A stretch of 64,000 bases of DNA, from contig JADJSY010000034.1 in NCBI GenBank assembly GCA_016711435.1, positions 1-64,000 on the forward strand. Direction: 5' to 3'. The translations under genes and the position numbers were made by a program. Below the pieces are notes generated by a model. It made no database searches, was not told the DNA's origin, and saw nothing but the letters and a program-made list of their open reading frames with translations. The stretch comes from Lewinellaceae bacterium. Lineage in GTDB: Bacteria; Bacteroidota; Bacteroidia; Chitinophagales; Saprospiraceae. This document shows, in pieces, positions 7,639-17,841 of this stretch; position 1 is the stretch's first letter; each line of letters starts with the position of its first letter.

Positions 7639-8766
7639 ATGCAAACGAGTCAACTACCTGCTACCCGCACAATATTCCGCCGCTTCAACCTTCGCCAGGT
7701 TTGCAGAACTATCTTCCCGATGTCGCCGCTGCTCCTTAGAGGGATTTTTGCGGCTGCACAACCTGTACCATATCCCGGACAACCGGCCACCGGTCCCGGC
7801 GGCGCAGAGTATACACACCAGTCCGTGGCTTTTTACGATAATGCAACCACCGCAGACGGCTACTGGCTGTTTGAACCGACCGATCCGAAACCGGATTCGG
7901 CGGAAGTTGTCGTATTCATGCACGGTTATGGCGCTTACAACCCGATGGCCTACGGCAAATGGATCAAGCACCTGGTCGCTAAAGGCAACATCGTTATTTA
8001 TCCGCGCTACCAGAAAAACCTGGTGTGGCCCCGCCCCGAAGGATTTCCCGAAAACGCGGCCAAAGGTATCCGCGATGCCCTGAAAGCGCTCGAACAGGAC
8101 GGCCATGTCAGACCCCGAACGGAAAAAGTGGCGTATATCGCCCATTCCTACGGCGGGGTCATTGTCAGCAACCTCGCCGTCCACTGGGAAAAATACGACA
8201 TCCCGAAACCCGCATCCATCTTGTTGTGCGAGCCGGGTAGCGGGCCTTTTAAAGGCGCCAGGCTGCCTGATTACGCGGGAATACCCTCCGATATCAGCAT
8301 GGTCGTGGTGGTGGGCGAAGATGACTATGTGGTCGGCGACGAGTTTGGCCGGCTTGTGTTTGAAACCGCCGTCAATACCCCCCAGCGCAATCTGGTGGTG
8401 CAACGCCGCGACCGCGATACCCTGGGGCGTCGGTGGGTGCTGGCCTCGCATTCGGAACCGTACTCGTACGACCTCGATTTCGATACCGGCGTGCGCAACT
8501 ATACCTCCAAACGCGTCCTGATGACCTCCCGCCTCAATGAAGTGGACTTCAATTGTTACTGGAAATTTGCAGATGCCCTCATGGATCATACCCGGCAGGG
8601 CTGCAACGAACATATCGCATTCGGCAATACCCCCGAACAATGCTACCTGGGCTGCTGGTCTGATGGCCGGCACATGCGACCGATGGAGGTGATTCTGCCT
8701 GGCGACAAACACAGGGAAGCGATTGCGCCCGCGCGGCAGATGAGCGTGGGAGGGACGCAGAAGTGA
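7639..8766 (+). CDS. Alpha/beta-hydrolase fold protein
   Basis: About 375 residues from the ATG at 7639; a later ATG at 7720 is also possible, and the frame stays open upstream to 7501. The fold is shown by VVVFMHGYGAYNP (oxyanion strand and loop), NIVIYPRYQ, and the nucleophile elbow YIAHSYGGVIVSN (GxSxG-like AHSYGG). An acid is probable in VVVVGEDDYVVG. A histidine candidate is in HEHIAFG or HSEPYSYD. The protein is probably exported, since a hydrophobic segment precedes the domain. The substrate cannot be told; related proteins include lipases and cutinase-like esterases. It lies divergent from the VanX-like lipoprotein gene and its stop codon is the first base triplet of a long inverted repeat. 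Confidence 0.75.
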   Translation: MQTSQLPATRTIFRRFNLRQVCRTIFPMSPLLLRGIFAAAQPVPYPGQPATGPGGAEYTHQSVAFYDNATTADGYWLFEPTDPKPDSAEVVVFMHGYGAYNPMAYGKWIKHLVAKGNIVIYPRYQKNLVWPRPEGFPENAAKGIRDALKALEQDGHVRPRTEKVAYIAHSYGGVIVSNLAVHWEKYDIPKPASILLCEPGSGPFKGARLPDYAGIPSDISMVVVVGEDDYVVGDEFGRLVFETAVNTPQRNLVVQRRDRDTLGRRWVLASHSEPYSYDLDFDTGVRNYTSKRVLMTSRLNEVDFNCYWKFADALMDHTRQGCNEHIAFGNTPEQCYLGCWSDGRHMRPMEVILPGDKHREAIAPARQMSVGGTQK

Positions 8767-8917
8767 GGGTTGTTGAGATTGTTGAGGGTTGAGTTTGTTG
8801 AGGGCCGCTCGGTGAACAACAACCTCCTTCACAGGTGAGATTAACTCATTTATGGTTTAATTTCACCTTCATAGAGCGGCTCTCAACAAACTCAACCCTC
8901 AACAATCTCAACAATCT
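8764..8917. repeat. Long inverted repeat between convergent genes (TTGTTGAG type)
   Basis: The left arm 8764-8810 (TGAGGGTTGTTGAGATTGTT… ending GGCCGCTC) pairs with the right arm 8874-8917 (GAGCGGCTCTCAACAAACTC…). It fills the space exactly between the hydrolase stop codon (8764-8766) and the lpxK stop codon (8918). Probable bidirectional terminator. Confidence 0.85.
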
Positions 8918-9985
8918 TCACACCTTAAAATTCATCATAAACTCCCGCACAGCCTTTTGAAATCCCGCTTCGTCATCGTCGCAAAAAACGACCTCGACCG
9001 GCAGCACATACACAGGCAGTTTGTTTTCAAGAAAAAAATCGAGGCGCAACTCCAGGCGCGCAGCGTCCTTTTCTGTCGTGATGATGATTTTTTCCCTCGA
9101 CTCTATCCGGTCGAATCGCTTTTTCAGGTCGAACAGGTCGTCTTCCTTAAAATAATGGTGATCCGTAAATTCCAGGGTTTGTACAGACCGTGCCTGTCCG
9201 GCCAGGTACGTCAGCAGGTAGTCGGTATTGGCGATTGCGCTCAGTAACAGTACGTCTGTCTGCAAGTCGAGCGGCCTGAGGGTTTCGGATTGAAACAGCT
9301 GGTAAGGCTCACCGTATTCGTAGCGGGAAAAAAAGACCTGCTGGTGGTGATACGGGTCAATTTCCAGCAGCATGTCGCGGCGCTGTCTCAGGCTCAAATC
9401 CGCCGGGCATTTGCTGATAACAATAATATCGGCCCGGCGATAACCGTAGCGCCATTCCCGCAGCCGGCCCGAAGGAATCAGCCAGTCGCGCGTAAAAGGC
9501 CGGTTGAATTCCGTCAGCATGATGTTCAGTCCGGGCGTGACGGCCAGGTGCTGAAAAGCATCATCGAGCAGGACACATTGGGAACCCGGGTTGTTTTTGA
9601 CCAATTCCGGCACCCCCAACACGCGGCTTTCACTCACGCTGATGGCGGCTTCCGGGAATTTGCGTTTGAATTGCAGCGGCTCGTCGCCTACCTGCTCGGC
9701 CGTATCGAAACTATTCACCGCATAATAACCGGTAGTTTTCCGCCCATAGCCCCGGCTCAATACCGCCACTTCGACATACTGTCCCATCCAGCGCAACAAA
9801 TACTCGATATGTGGCGACTTGCCCGCGCCGCCTATGGAAAGGTTGCCCACTGAAATCACCGGCAAATCAAAACGCACGCTACGCAGGGCGCCGATCCGGT
9901 ACAATAAATCGCGCAGGCCAATACCCAGCCCGTACAGCAATGCCAAAGGCAGCAGTAAAACACGAATGACAATATCCTCTGGCAT
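8918..9985 (-). CDS. lpxK: Tetraacyldisaccharide 4'-kinase
   Basis: A 355-residue lipid A kinase, close to the usual ~340. An N-terminal membrane-associating segment (LLPLALLYGLGIGLRDLLYR) is followed by SVGNLSIGGAGKSPHIEYLL, the LpxK P-loop form (GNxxxGGxGKTP, here with S for T). Further family motifs are LSRGYGRKT, VGDEPLQFKRKFP and DDAFQHLAVTPGLNI. It phosphorylates the 4' position of tetraacyldisaccharide-1-phosphate at the inner membrane, the sixth step of lipid A synthesis, showing that the organism makes LPS. It lies upstream-adjacent to nothing else of the pathway. Start chosen at the ATG 9983-9985. Confidence 0.95.
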   Translation of the reverse strand: MPEDIVIRVLLLPLALLYGLGIGLRDLLYRIGALRSVRFDLPVISVGNLSIGGAGKSPHIEYLLRWMGQYVEVAVLSRGYGRKTTGYYAVNSFDTAEQVGDEPLQFKRKFPEAAISVSESRVLGVPELVKNNPGSQCVLLDDAFQHLAVTPGLNIMLTEFNRPFTRDWLIPSGRLREWRYGYRRADIIVISKCPADLSLRQRRDMLLEIDPYHHQQVFFSRYEYGEPYQLFQSETLRPLDLQTDVLLLSAIANTDYLLTYLAGQARSVQTLEFTDHHYFKEDDLFDLKKRFDRIESREKIIITTEKDAARLELRLDFFLENKLPVYVLPVEVVFCDDDEAGFQKAVREFMMNFKV

Positions 9986-10098
9986 GAAATGAATTACACT
10001 TAAATTGCCGTAAAAGTAACAGCGCCCACTACAACACAGATAATATCCTGAAGGTTATAAGAAAATAATTTTTGGGCCGTTGGTAAAAGTGCCTTCCC

Positions 10099-11658
10099 TC
10101 ACCCCGCCCACCCCTCCCGATCCAAACTCCTGTAATGAATCGCCTCCGCCAAATCCTCGATCCTGATATCCGGACTACCCGCCAGGTCCGCCGCCGTACG
10201 CGCCACTTTCAGGATGCGGTCGTAGGCGCGGGCGCTGAGTTGCAGGCGTTCCATGGCCGTTTTGAGCAAGGAAAGCCCCGCAGGTGTCAGTTGACATACC
10301 TCATGTACCATGCGGCTGGGCATTTGCGCGTTGGAGTACACGTCTTTTAAATCCTTGAATCGTTCGGCCTGCACATCCCGGGCGCGCAGTACGCGCTGGA
10401 GAATGTCGGCGCTGTTGAGTTTGGGTCGTTCGGTGGTGGTCAGTTCGTCGTAACTCACAGGCGTCACTTCCACATGCAGGTCGATGCGATCGAGCAGGGG
10501 GCCGGAAATTTTGGAGACATAGCGTTTGACGACGCCCGGGCCGCAGACGCAGTCTTTTTCGGGGTGGTTGTAGTAGCCGCAGGGGCAGGGGTTCATCGAA
10601 GCCACCAGCATAAAACTGGCGGGATAGTCCACGCTCACTTTAGCGCGGCTGATGGTCACCCGGCGTTCTTCCATCGGCTGGCGCATCACTTCCAGGGCTG
10701 TGCGTTTGAATTCCGGCAATTCGTCCAGAAAGAGAACGCCGTTGTGGGCCAGGCTGATTTCGCCGGGCATCGGGTCGGAGCCGCCACCCACCAGCGCCAC
10801 ATCGCTGATAGTATGGTGCGGCGCCCGGAAAGGCCGGGTAGTGACCAGCGAGGCGTTGTCGGGCAAAATACCCGACACCGAGTGGATTTTGGTGGTATCC
10901 AGCGCTTCATACAAGGTCAGCGGAGGCAGAATAGTGGGCAGTCGCCGCGCAAGCATAGTTTTTCCTGCGCCTGGCGGACCGATCAGAATGACATTGTGGC
11001 CACCCGCCGCTGCCAGTTCGAGCGCCCGTTTAATGTTTTCCTGGCCTTTTACATCCGCAAAATCGACGTCGTACACACCGGCGGCGTTGGCAAATTCCTC
11101 GCGGGTATTGACCTGCATGGGTTGTATATCCGAACCGCCGGCCAGTATGTCGATGGCTTCGCGCAGGTTTTCCACGCCGTAAATGGCCACGTCGCTGACG
11201 ATGGCTGCTTCCCGGGCATTGGCTTTCGGTAAAATAAAACCCTTGAATTTTTCTTTTCTGGCCTGAATGGAAACGGGCAGCGCACCTTTGATGGGCCGCA
11301 GCGAACCGTCGAGCGAGAGTTCGCCCATGATGAAATATTCATCGAGTCCGTCTGGCGGAATCACGCCAGAACCGGCGAGCATCCCGATGGCAATGGGCAG
11401 ATCAAAGGCAGAGCCTTCCTTGCGGATGTCCGCAGGGGCCAGGTTGATGATTGTTTTGAGACGTGGGATACGAATGCCGGAGTTTTTCACGGCAGCTTCG
11501 ATGCGGGGCAGGCTCTCCCGCACGGCGCTGTCGGGGAGTCCGACGATAAAAATGCCCGGCTTATCGGTGTTACCGACCGCACCGCCGGTATTGATTTCAA
11601 TGGTAATGGTTCGGGCGTCGACGCCATGGACGGAGCCGGCATAGGTTTTAACTAACAT
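10099..11658 (-). CDS. YifB/ComM-family Mg-chelatase-like AAA ATPase
   Basis: A 519-residue protein with the three-part family layout: an N-terminal Lon-like domain (~1-180, with GLPDSAVRESLPRIEAAVKN and GELSLDGSLRPIKGALP), an AAA+ domain (Walker A GPPGAGKTMLARRLP near 225, Walker B LFLDELPEF, sensor VASMNPCPCG), and a C-terminal magnesium-chelatase-like lid (LSARAYDRILKVARTAADL). ComM proteins are hexameric helicases that promote branch migration during natural transformation. The YifB members in Bacteroidota are assumed equivalent. It is a single gene with no competence genes beside it. Confidence 0.93.
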   Translation of the reverse strand: MLVKTYAGSVHGVDARTITIEINTGGAVGNTDKPGIFIVGLPDSAVRESLPRIEAAVKNSGIRIPRLKTIINLAPADIRKEGSAFDLPIAIGMLAGSGVIPPDGLDEYFIMGELSLDGSLRPIKGALPVSIQARKEKFKGFILPKANAREAAIVSDVAIYGVENLREAIDILAGGSDIQPMQVNTREEFANAAGVYDVDFADVKGQENIKRALELAAAGGHNVILIGPPGAGKTMLARRLPTILPPLTLYEALDTTKIHSVSGILPDNASLVTTRPFRAPHHTISDVALVGGGSDPMPGEISLAHNGVLFLDELPEFKRTALEVMRQPMEERRVTISRAKVSVDYPASFMLVASMNPCPCGYYNHPEKDCVCGPGVVKRYVSKISGPLLDRIDLHVEVTPVSYDELTTTERPKLNSADILQRVLRARDVQAERFKDLKDVYSNAQMPSRMVHEVCQLTPAGLSLLKTAMERLQLSARAYDRILKVARTAADLAGSPDIRIEDLAEAIHYRSLDREGWAG

Positions 11659-11790
11659 AATGAAGCGAGCGAGTGTGTGGATGAATAGCGGATTAAAAGC
11701 GCTTAAAGGTAGGAAAAGAAATGGTTTGCTGGGTGTGGGGTGGGAAAAAATCTATTGCGTGATCGCTCATCTTGACGATCGTAATTATAG

Positions 11791-11821
11791 ATTTGACAAC
11801 TTTCAAAAAAAGTTGTCAAAT
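11791..11821. promoter_or_regulatory. Palindrome overlapping the promoter of the giant VHL-like gene (possible operator)
   Basis: ATTTGACAACTTT (11791-11803) and AAAGTTGTCAAAT (11809-11821) are perfect 13-bp inverted arms around a 5-base spacer. The right arm contains the TTG -33 element of the promoter listed next, so a protein bound here would block RNA polymerase. A dimeric repressor site is the simplest reading; a terminator is less likely because no T-run follows. Confidence 0.6.
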
Positions 11822-11842
11822 CTCTTCCCATTATTATATTTG
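11813..11842 (+). promoter_or_regulatory. Bacteroidota-type promoter TTG-N19-TATATTTG
   Basis: TTG at 11813-11815 and TATATTTG at 11835-11842 are separated by exactly 19 bases, matching the known primary-sigma consensus TTG/TAnnTTTG of Bacteroidota. Transcription would start near 11848, leaving a ~40-base leader before the ATG at 11889. Confidence 0.7.
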
Positions 11843-11888
11843 CCCGTAGATCAGATAATACATTTATAATTTCAACAAAAGGGAATTC

Positions 11889-14800
11889 ATGGATAAAACT
11901 ATTACATTCACCAACGCCTCGGGGATTTTCTTTCAATTGTTTCAAAAAACAAGTTCACAGATCCCGGGAGCCGTAGAGTTGGTTTATTTAAACGATCTGC
12001 CTCCAGATGGAACTATTGTAACACCTATCCCCGACTCGACAGACAAATCCAAAATAATTTTTTATTTCCTGCCTCTTGCCCATCCTAAAGGGACGATAGG
12101 GCGCTTTATTTATGCCGGGGAGAATGCCCTGCCCAGCATTTGTGAAACGTATACCTACGATCCGCTTACGCCCGTTGATAATTGCAAAGTCACAGTCATA
12201 GTGACTGTCACAGAATCTGCTACCCCTGCCACTGTTCGTCTCGAAAACAAATCGAACCTAAGGCTTTCTTTGGAGAGAATGGGTCCTATGAAGGTTTTTG
12301 AAGAGGGCAAAAAGGACAGTTTTCAAAAGGTTGCCCAAATCGGCCCGTATGAAACTTTTACTTACAGTGGATTTGTAGGCCAACATTACGTCGTGCGCGA
12401 TATGTACAGCGGAATGGTGGTGGAGTGGTTCTACATTAACACACAGGATTTTTCGTACCAGCTTCTCCTCAAAAGTAGATTAAATAGAACAAATGGAAAC
12501 GAACCCGTAACGATTCGATTTATCAATTGCAGCACCATCAAGAAAGGTGTGTATGACATAGCTCCTGACGGTGCATTGACATCTGACATTCCAAAGATCA
12601 ATATAGGTGAAGTAGTTGAAGAAAAGGGTCATGCCGGCAACATTTATTATTATCCAGCCCATGATGCTTCCGACATTATACCCGATAATGATGAGGTGCA
12701 TGACCAATTGTTTATTGCCGGCACAGCCTCTGTACAAGATGTATTTCTTATCGACAAAACCAAAAGTATTCAGGTATCATTTCACAACCAAATGAACCTG
12801 GTACTGAACGCCTATATGGTGATAAACGGGGTACAGTATCTTTTTGGCAAAAATGCTCCTTCCAGTACAAGCACCCTGCCTTCTTTGGGTGAAATAGCGC
12901 CCCACGATACCTTGAGCCTCTATTCAGAAATAGGTATGGAGTGGGTGTTTACCGTGAAATATGGAGATGAGGAATCGGGACCGGTACACCGTATGACAGT
13001 TTTTGAAGCGGGGGTTTATAACCTCAACGGCAACCATTTAGGTCAGGCCATTACCGCAGAAAGCGCCACCAGAACTGTTCGGCTTACGAATAAATCTCCG
13101 TTCACCATCAGCGTTCAGGAGAAAAAAACAGACGAAAGCCTCGGCAATATCCTGGGAACGGTGGACAGCGCGAACTACACAGAATTTTTAGAAGTAAAAG
13201 TCGGAACAGCCCTGGAAGCAAAAGATCAGTACAGTGGGCATCGAATTGCACAAATTGTCGTGCCGCATGGCGTTGATACTTTTTTTTACGACATCCAGTA
13301 TAAATCATGGAAGAGTCAACACAATGCTACGCTCACTATTTATAACCGAACGAATATATGGCTGAATGCTTATTGGTTCGATTATGACGGCAAGGAGCAA
13401 CAAATCGCGGAAATTGCTCCTGGGTGTATTCAAAAACTGAAAACGTTTCTGACACACCCCTGGGTTTTAAAAGACCAAAAGAGTGGCCGAATTGTAGAGT
13501 GTTTGTATGCCAACCAAGCAGAGGAATTGGTCGAAATAAATAGTTTCTCCATCATTCCCAAAGAAGGAGAGCCGACGGTACAAATCACTTTTACAAACAA
13601 ATTGCCCTTTGGTGTCGATTTGTATCAAGTGACGGCTGAACACGAAGAGGAATTTCTCCGGTCACTGCCTACTGACGATACCTACACGATGACCAATCTA
13701 AATGCGACGCCGATTCGCATTAGAGAGTTCCAGTCCCAGGCAGAGGTAGAATTGTATGTTCCGGGTACGGCGCCGGTACAAATGTTGGATATCCAACTAA
13801 AAGCACCTCATTCTTCCTTGACAACGAAGGTGGAAATTATCAATCTATCCGTATTCAATATAGAAGTATTTGCTTTTGATGAAAATGGTAATTACAAGAA
13901 ACTGGTCGGAATAGATCCCAGGATGTCCGAAAACGTATCCGATGTTGTAGTCGGGCAGCCGTTCTTTATCCGGGAGAAAAAAAGCCAAAAAGTAATGGGG
14001 TATTTTGTAAGTACCGTCAACCCCGTTCGATATGAGTTTTCAGGTATCAATCTTCGTTCCGTAGTTTCAGAACAAACGAATCGGGTCACCTTCCAAAATG
14101 CCTCCAAACTACCTGTCGACGTTTACTGGATGAACTACAATGGGGAAGAAGAATTAAAGGGGCACATGGAGCCTCAGACAGATATTCTGCAAAAGGTAAT
14201 TTTCAATGAAGCGAGAATCGGTCACATCTATGCTTTCAGAGAGACAAACTCCAATATTCTTTTGGATGAAGCGATCATTAGCAGCAGCAGCGACTATCAG
14301 ACCAGGGATATCACGGCTCGTATCATCTCCCCTACCACGCGGAATGCAGACCAGTTGTGGTCGGGTGAGGTGGCATTGTTTACCGAACCCAATTACCAAG
14401 GCAAAGTCTATATTTTTCACAACGATGCCTACAGTTATTTAAAACAAGAAATAGGGGCGCCCATTAAATCCATCAAATTAGGCCCTGGCACAGCATTGAC
14501 CGGCTTTACCGATGTTACTTTTTTAGGTAATCATGACGTTTTTTATCTGGATACACCGGATCTGACCGGGACTGACATCCAATACAACATGTCGTCTTTC
14601 CAGATTTCAACTATTACGCCTGAACTGACTTCCGGTATTTCAGCTATATCCCGCCTGACGGAGGAGCCAGTACTGACACCTAATACCGGAAAAAAAGAAA
14701 TTAGTTATCGAACCGTTTACAGAACAACCATCACATTCCCGGCAACAGTTTCGGCAGTTGATATTTTTTCTACGGAAGAAACCACTTTTGAAGCCGGCGG

Positions 14801-17800
14801 CAAAACCTATACGGTTGACCCGGTAAAACACGCCCGAATTCATGTAAATAGTGCGAAGCAACTTGTGCTGACGTCCCCGGCTACCAAACTTCGCGAATCC
14901 ATTCTGATGCTCCGTACCGACACCATGCTCGAAAACGAGCGATTTTTTGTGTTCCAGGATGTCGATTTGCATAAAAAATTAGCCAATCTAGAAACCGGTA
15001 CATTAGCAAAAAACAAACAGCTGCTTGGCATCAAACCGAATTACACGGATGATCAAATACAAGGCGTACAAACGGCTATTCAAAACCTGGCAAAAGCCAT
15101 GCCTGCCGTACATGGGGCAAAAGCAATCGGACAAACCAAAGACCTGTACACTGCGCCCGATGGTATGACATACCATACCTGGGGGCTGAATTTTACAAAT
15201 GGCGAAACAGCCGGTAACAATCAGGCCGTTTTCCGGCCGCTTTCAGCAGAAGAAATCGCGGCAGCCACCCGGCTAGACGCCGTGGATATTCCTCGCAGAA
15301 ACCTGGATACGGAGGTGGGGCAATTGGGGGTCTGGGATTTTGCCAAAAAAGTAACCAGCATTGTGATTCAACCCGTAGCATTAGTCAAGCAAGTAGCGAT
15401 AAGTGCTGCTGGGGGGGCTTCCAGCGTCGCCCAAAAAAGCGTTTCTGCGGTTGCCGGTACCGTTAAGGGCGTCGTAGATGTGGCTTCCGATATAGCCCAA
15501 AAAGGCGCTTCTGCTGTCGCAGGCGCCGCCAACGACGTCGCAGAAGTGACTTCCGGCGTCGCCCAAAAGGCGCTTCTGCTGTCGCAGATACCGCCAAAGA
15601 CGTTGCAGGCGTGACTTCCGACATTGCCAAAAAAGGCGTTGCTGCCGTCGCAAGCACCGTTAAAGACACAGCACAGGTAGTAGCCACAACGGGGGTAGCA
15701 GCCATCAACATGGCGAAGTCCGGCGCGGAAGAGGTGGGAGAATTCGCATCCGATACCGCCTCTGCAGCCCTGAACCTGCCCAGCCAGGCCATCGACCTGA
15801 CGGAAGATGTAGTGGAGGATATCATGTCAGTGGGCGAAACAGTATTGAAAGCCACCCTCGATCTGGGAGATGAAATCATTGAATTCACGATCGATACCGT
15901 TGATAAATTAGCCGACTGCATCGAGTTGATTATTGAAAAAGTAGTGGATACCGTTGATAAAATTATCGACTACCTGAAGGATTTGTTCAACTGGCAGGAC
16001 ATTATTGACACCCATGACTTGATGGTTCGATATTTCAACAGCACCCTCGACTTATTAAGGCAAAGAGTCATTCCCGATATGGAAGTCAAGATAGATAATC
16101 TCCTGAGTTCCATCGAGGATAAGATAATAGGCTACCTCGATGAAATGATAGATGATTTTGGCGCCGGCGCCAATGCAACTGAATCGGATGGAAAGAGTGT
16201 GGGAGATGAGGTGATGGACAAGTTGCACTGGTTTATGGATAAAATATTTGGCGATGAAGCCTCCGATAGCACAAGTACATCAAACGGCGATTCGGGTTTG
16301 GGTACTGCAGAAGAACAGGAGGGTATATTATCGGTGCTCGAAGAATTAAAAAATAAACTGGCGGGACTGCTCGACCAATATGGGGCAAAAATCATCGATA
16401 CCTTTATTGACGGGATAGAAACGATGGCATCCGCAGTGACAGCAGGTAAAGATGCCGGCAAACGCCTCATTGGTGGGCTGCTTACCATTGCAAAAGCATT
16501 GATGCAAACCGGATTTGCTATAGTAAAAGCCTTGATTGCCATTTTGCTCAAACTTTTTAAAGCGGTGATTACGCTCTTTCAGCAGGCTTGTAATGCCAAA
16601 ATCGACATACCTTTTATCTCAGACCTGTACAAAACTGCCACCAACAGCGATCTTACTATCCTGAGCATTGCAAGTTTGCTGATTGCTGCACCGACAACTA
16701 TTATTTGTAAAATCGCCTTTGGCAAACCGCCCAAGGAAATGATAGCGCCGGCTGCAAACTCCTTAAGTATAGGGTGGGCGCAGTTTTTGTCTATTGCTTA
16801 TGGTACTACACACCTGGCATTAGGTATTTTAGAGACTATGAACGATATTGCAAACGTCAGAAAGGAAGTCGATGTTCCGGGGCTAAAGAGTAAAAAACCG
16901 CAACAAGTGAATGTGCAAAATGGCGCCAATGTAACAAGCAACACAGCGGGTCAAAACGCGGTGATCCAGAATGTTCGAGTCAATATTAATACTACCTACG
17001 GCCCACCGCCACCGCCACCCAGTACTGCTGCTACTCCGACAAAAACGCCCTGGATGAGCGCTAGTGATCCATCCCATCTTTTACCGGTCTTGGTTATGAT
17101 ACTTGGGATATTTACACAAGGATTCGGCCTGCCGGTAAAAGGCATGTCACATAACTCCGGTAATTCAGGTAGTGATCCCAATAAGACAAAAGGCGATACC
17201 GAGCCAATCGAAAGCGCCTCCGGTAATACGGAGCGCGCTTCCAATACAATGAACAGCGACTCCAGTAACCTGGGTAGCGCTACCAACGCAACCGATAGCA
17301 ACGCCAGTAACTCAGGTAGCGCTACCAACCCGCCTAATAATGACCCCAATACCCCCATTACTGCCCCCGAAAACAGTGCTGTTAGCGATGAATCCAGAAT
17401 TTTAAATTTCTCTTTTGATAATTTCAAAGACGGCGTTGCTTCTAGTGTCTGGATATATCAATGGTTGTACACAATAATTAGCGCTGCAGACTGGGCTGTT
17501 GACAAATGGGCACCTGATGATGTAAAAAAAATCATTGGGCCACGCGCAAAGTATTTAACAACAGGCTTGGGGGTGGTTCATTTGGGTTTGCAGGGATGGC
17601 AAATTGTCTTGGATGTGCTTGCCACACCTGACGGCGGCGCAGAAAAAACAAAATTGGCATTCAGGTCACTCGCTTCAGCTGTCAGTGTGGCGCCAAACAT
17701 AGGTAAAGTACTATTCCTCTCAAATATCAACCTTGCGTGCAAGGGCATCCCTATATTGGTAGGTACCGGATGCAACAGCCTCGGCCATTTGATCGAGGGC

Positions 17801-17839
17801 AGTATATTCATCGCAAGAGGCATCTACAAAGATGTATAG
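11889..17839 (+). CDS. Giant VHL-beta-repeat / beta-gamma-crystallin / helical protein (one gene split by a single-base frameshift)
   Basis: About 1,980 residues once a one-base loss at 15565-15568 (AAAA, expected AAAAA) is corrected; the helical repeat continues across that point. Residues ~1-810 hold nine ~90-residue beta units, each starting like 'xVxFxNxSxxxVxxYWxDYDG'. The sixth unit (from ~478: YNRTNIWLNAYWFDYDGKE, then IAPGCIQKLKTFLTHPWVLKD) closely resembles the von Hippel-Lindau beta domain. Residues ~827-910 (VALFTEPNYQGKVYIF) look like a beta/gamma-crystallin unit. Residues ~1175-1260 are four 22-residue amphipathic repeats (IAQKGASAVAGAANDVAEVT). The C-terminal ~700 residues have predicted helices (VDTVDKIIDYLKDLF), hydrophobic stretches (TIAKALMQTGFAIVKALIAI), a PPPPPP run and an Asn/Ser-rich linker. 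No signal peptide. A subtilase follows 2 bases later. Function unknown. Confidence 0.8.
15421..15680 (+). repeat. Four 66-bp tandem repeats encoding 22-residue amphipathic helices
   Basis: Within the giant gene, units beginning VAQKSVSAVAG, IAQKGASAVAG, VAQKGASAVAD and IAKKGVAAVAS follow each other at 22-residue spacing. A 22-residue Ala/Val/Lys/Asp period is typical of lipid-binding amphipathic helices (apolipoprotein or LEA-like). The frameshift at 15565-15568 lies in the third unit. Confidence 0.75.
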
Positions 17840-17841
17840 TC

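Noticed and set aside
7654..8832. 392-residue minus-strand open frame opposite the alpha/beta-hydrolase
   Set aside because: Its translation shows no domain and is rich in residues expected from antisense reading; the plus-strand frame has a nucleophile elbow and fold motifs.
11889..17839. Reading the giant protein as two separate genes with a 4-base overlap at 15,611
   Set aside because: The 22-residue repeat pattern continues across the break in the other frame, and one added A at 15,565-15,568 restores it, so one gene is the simpler reading.
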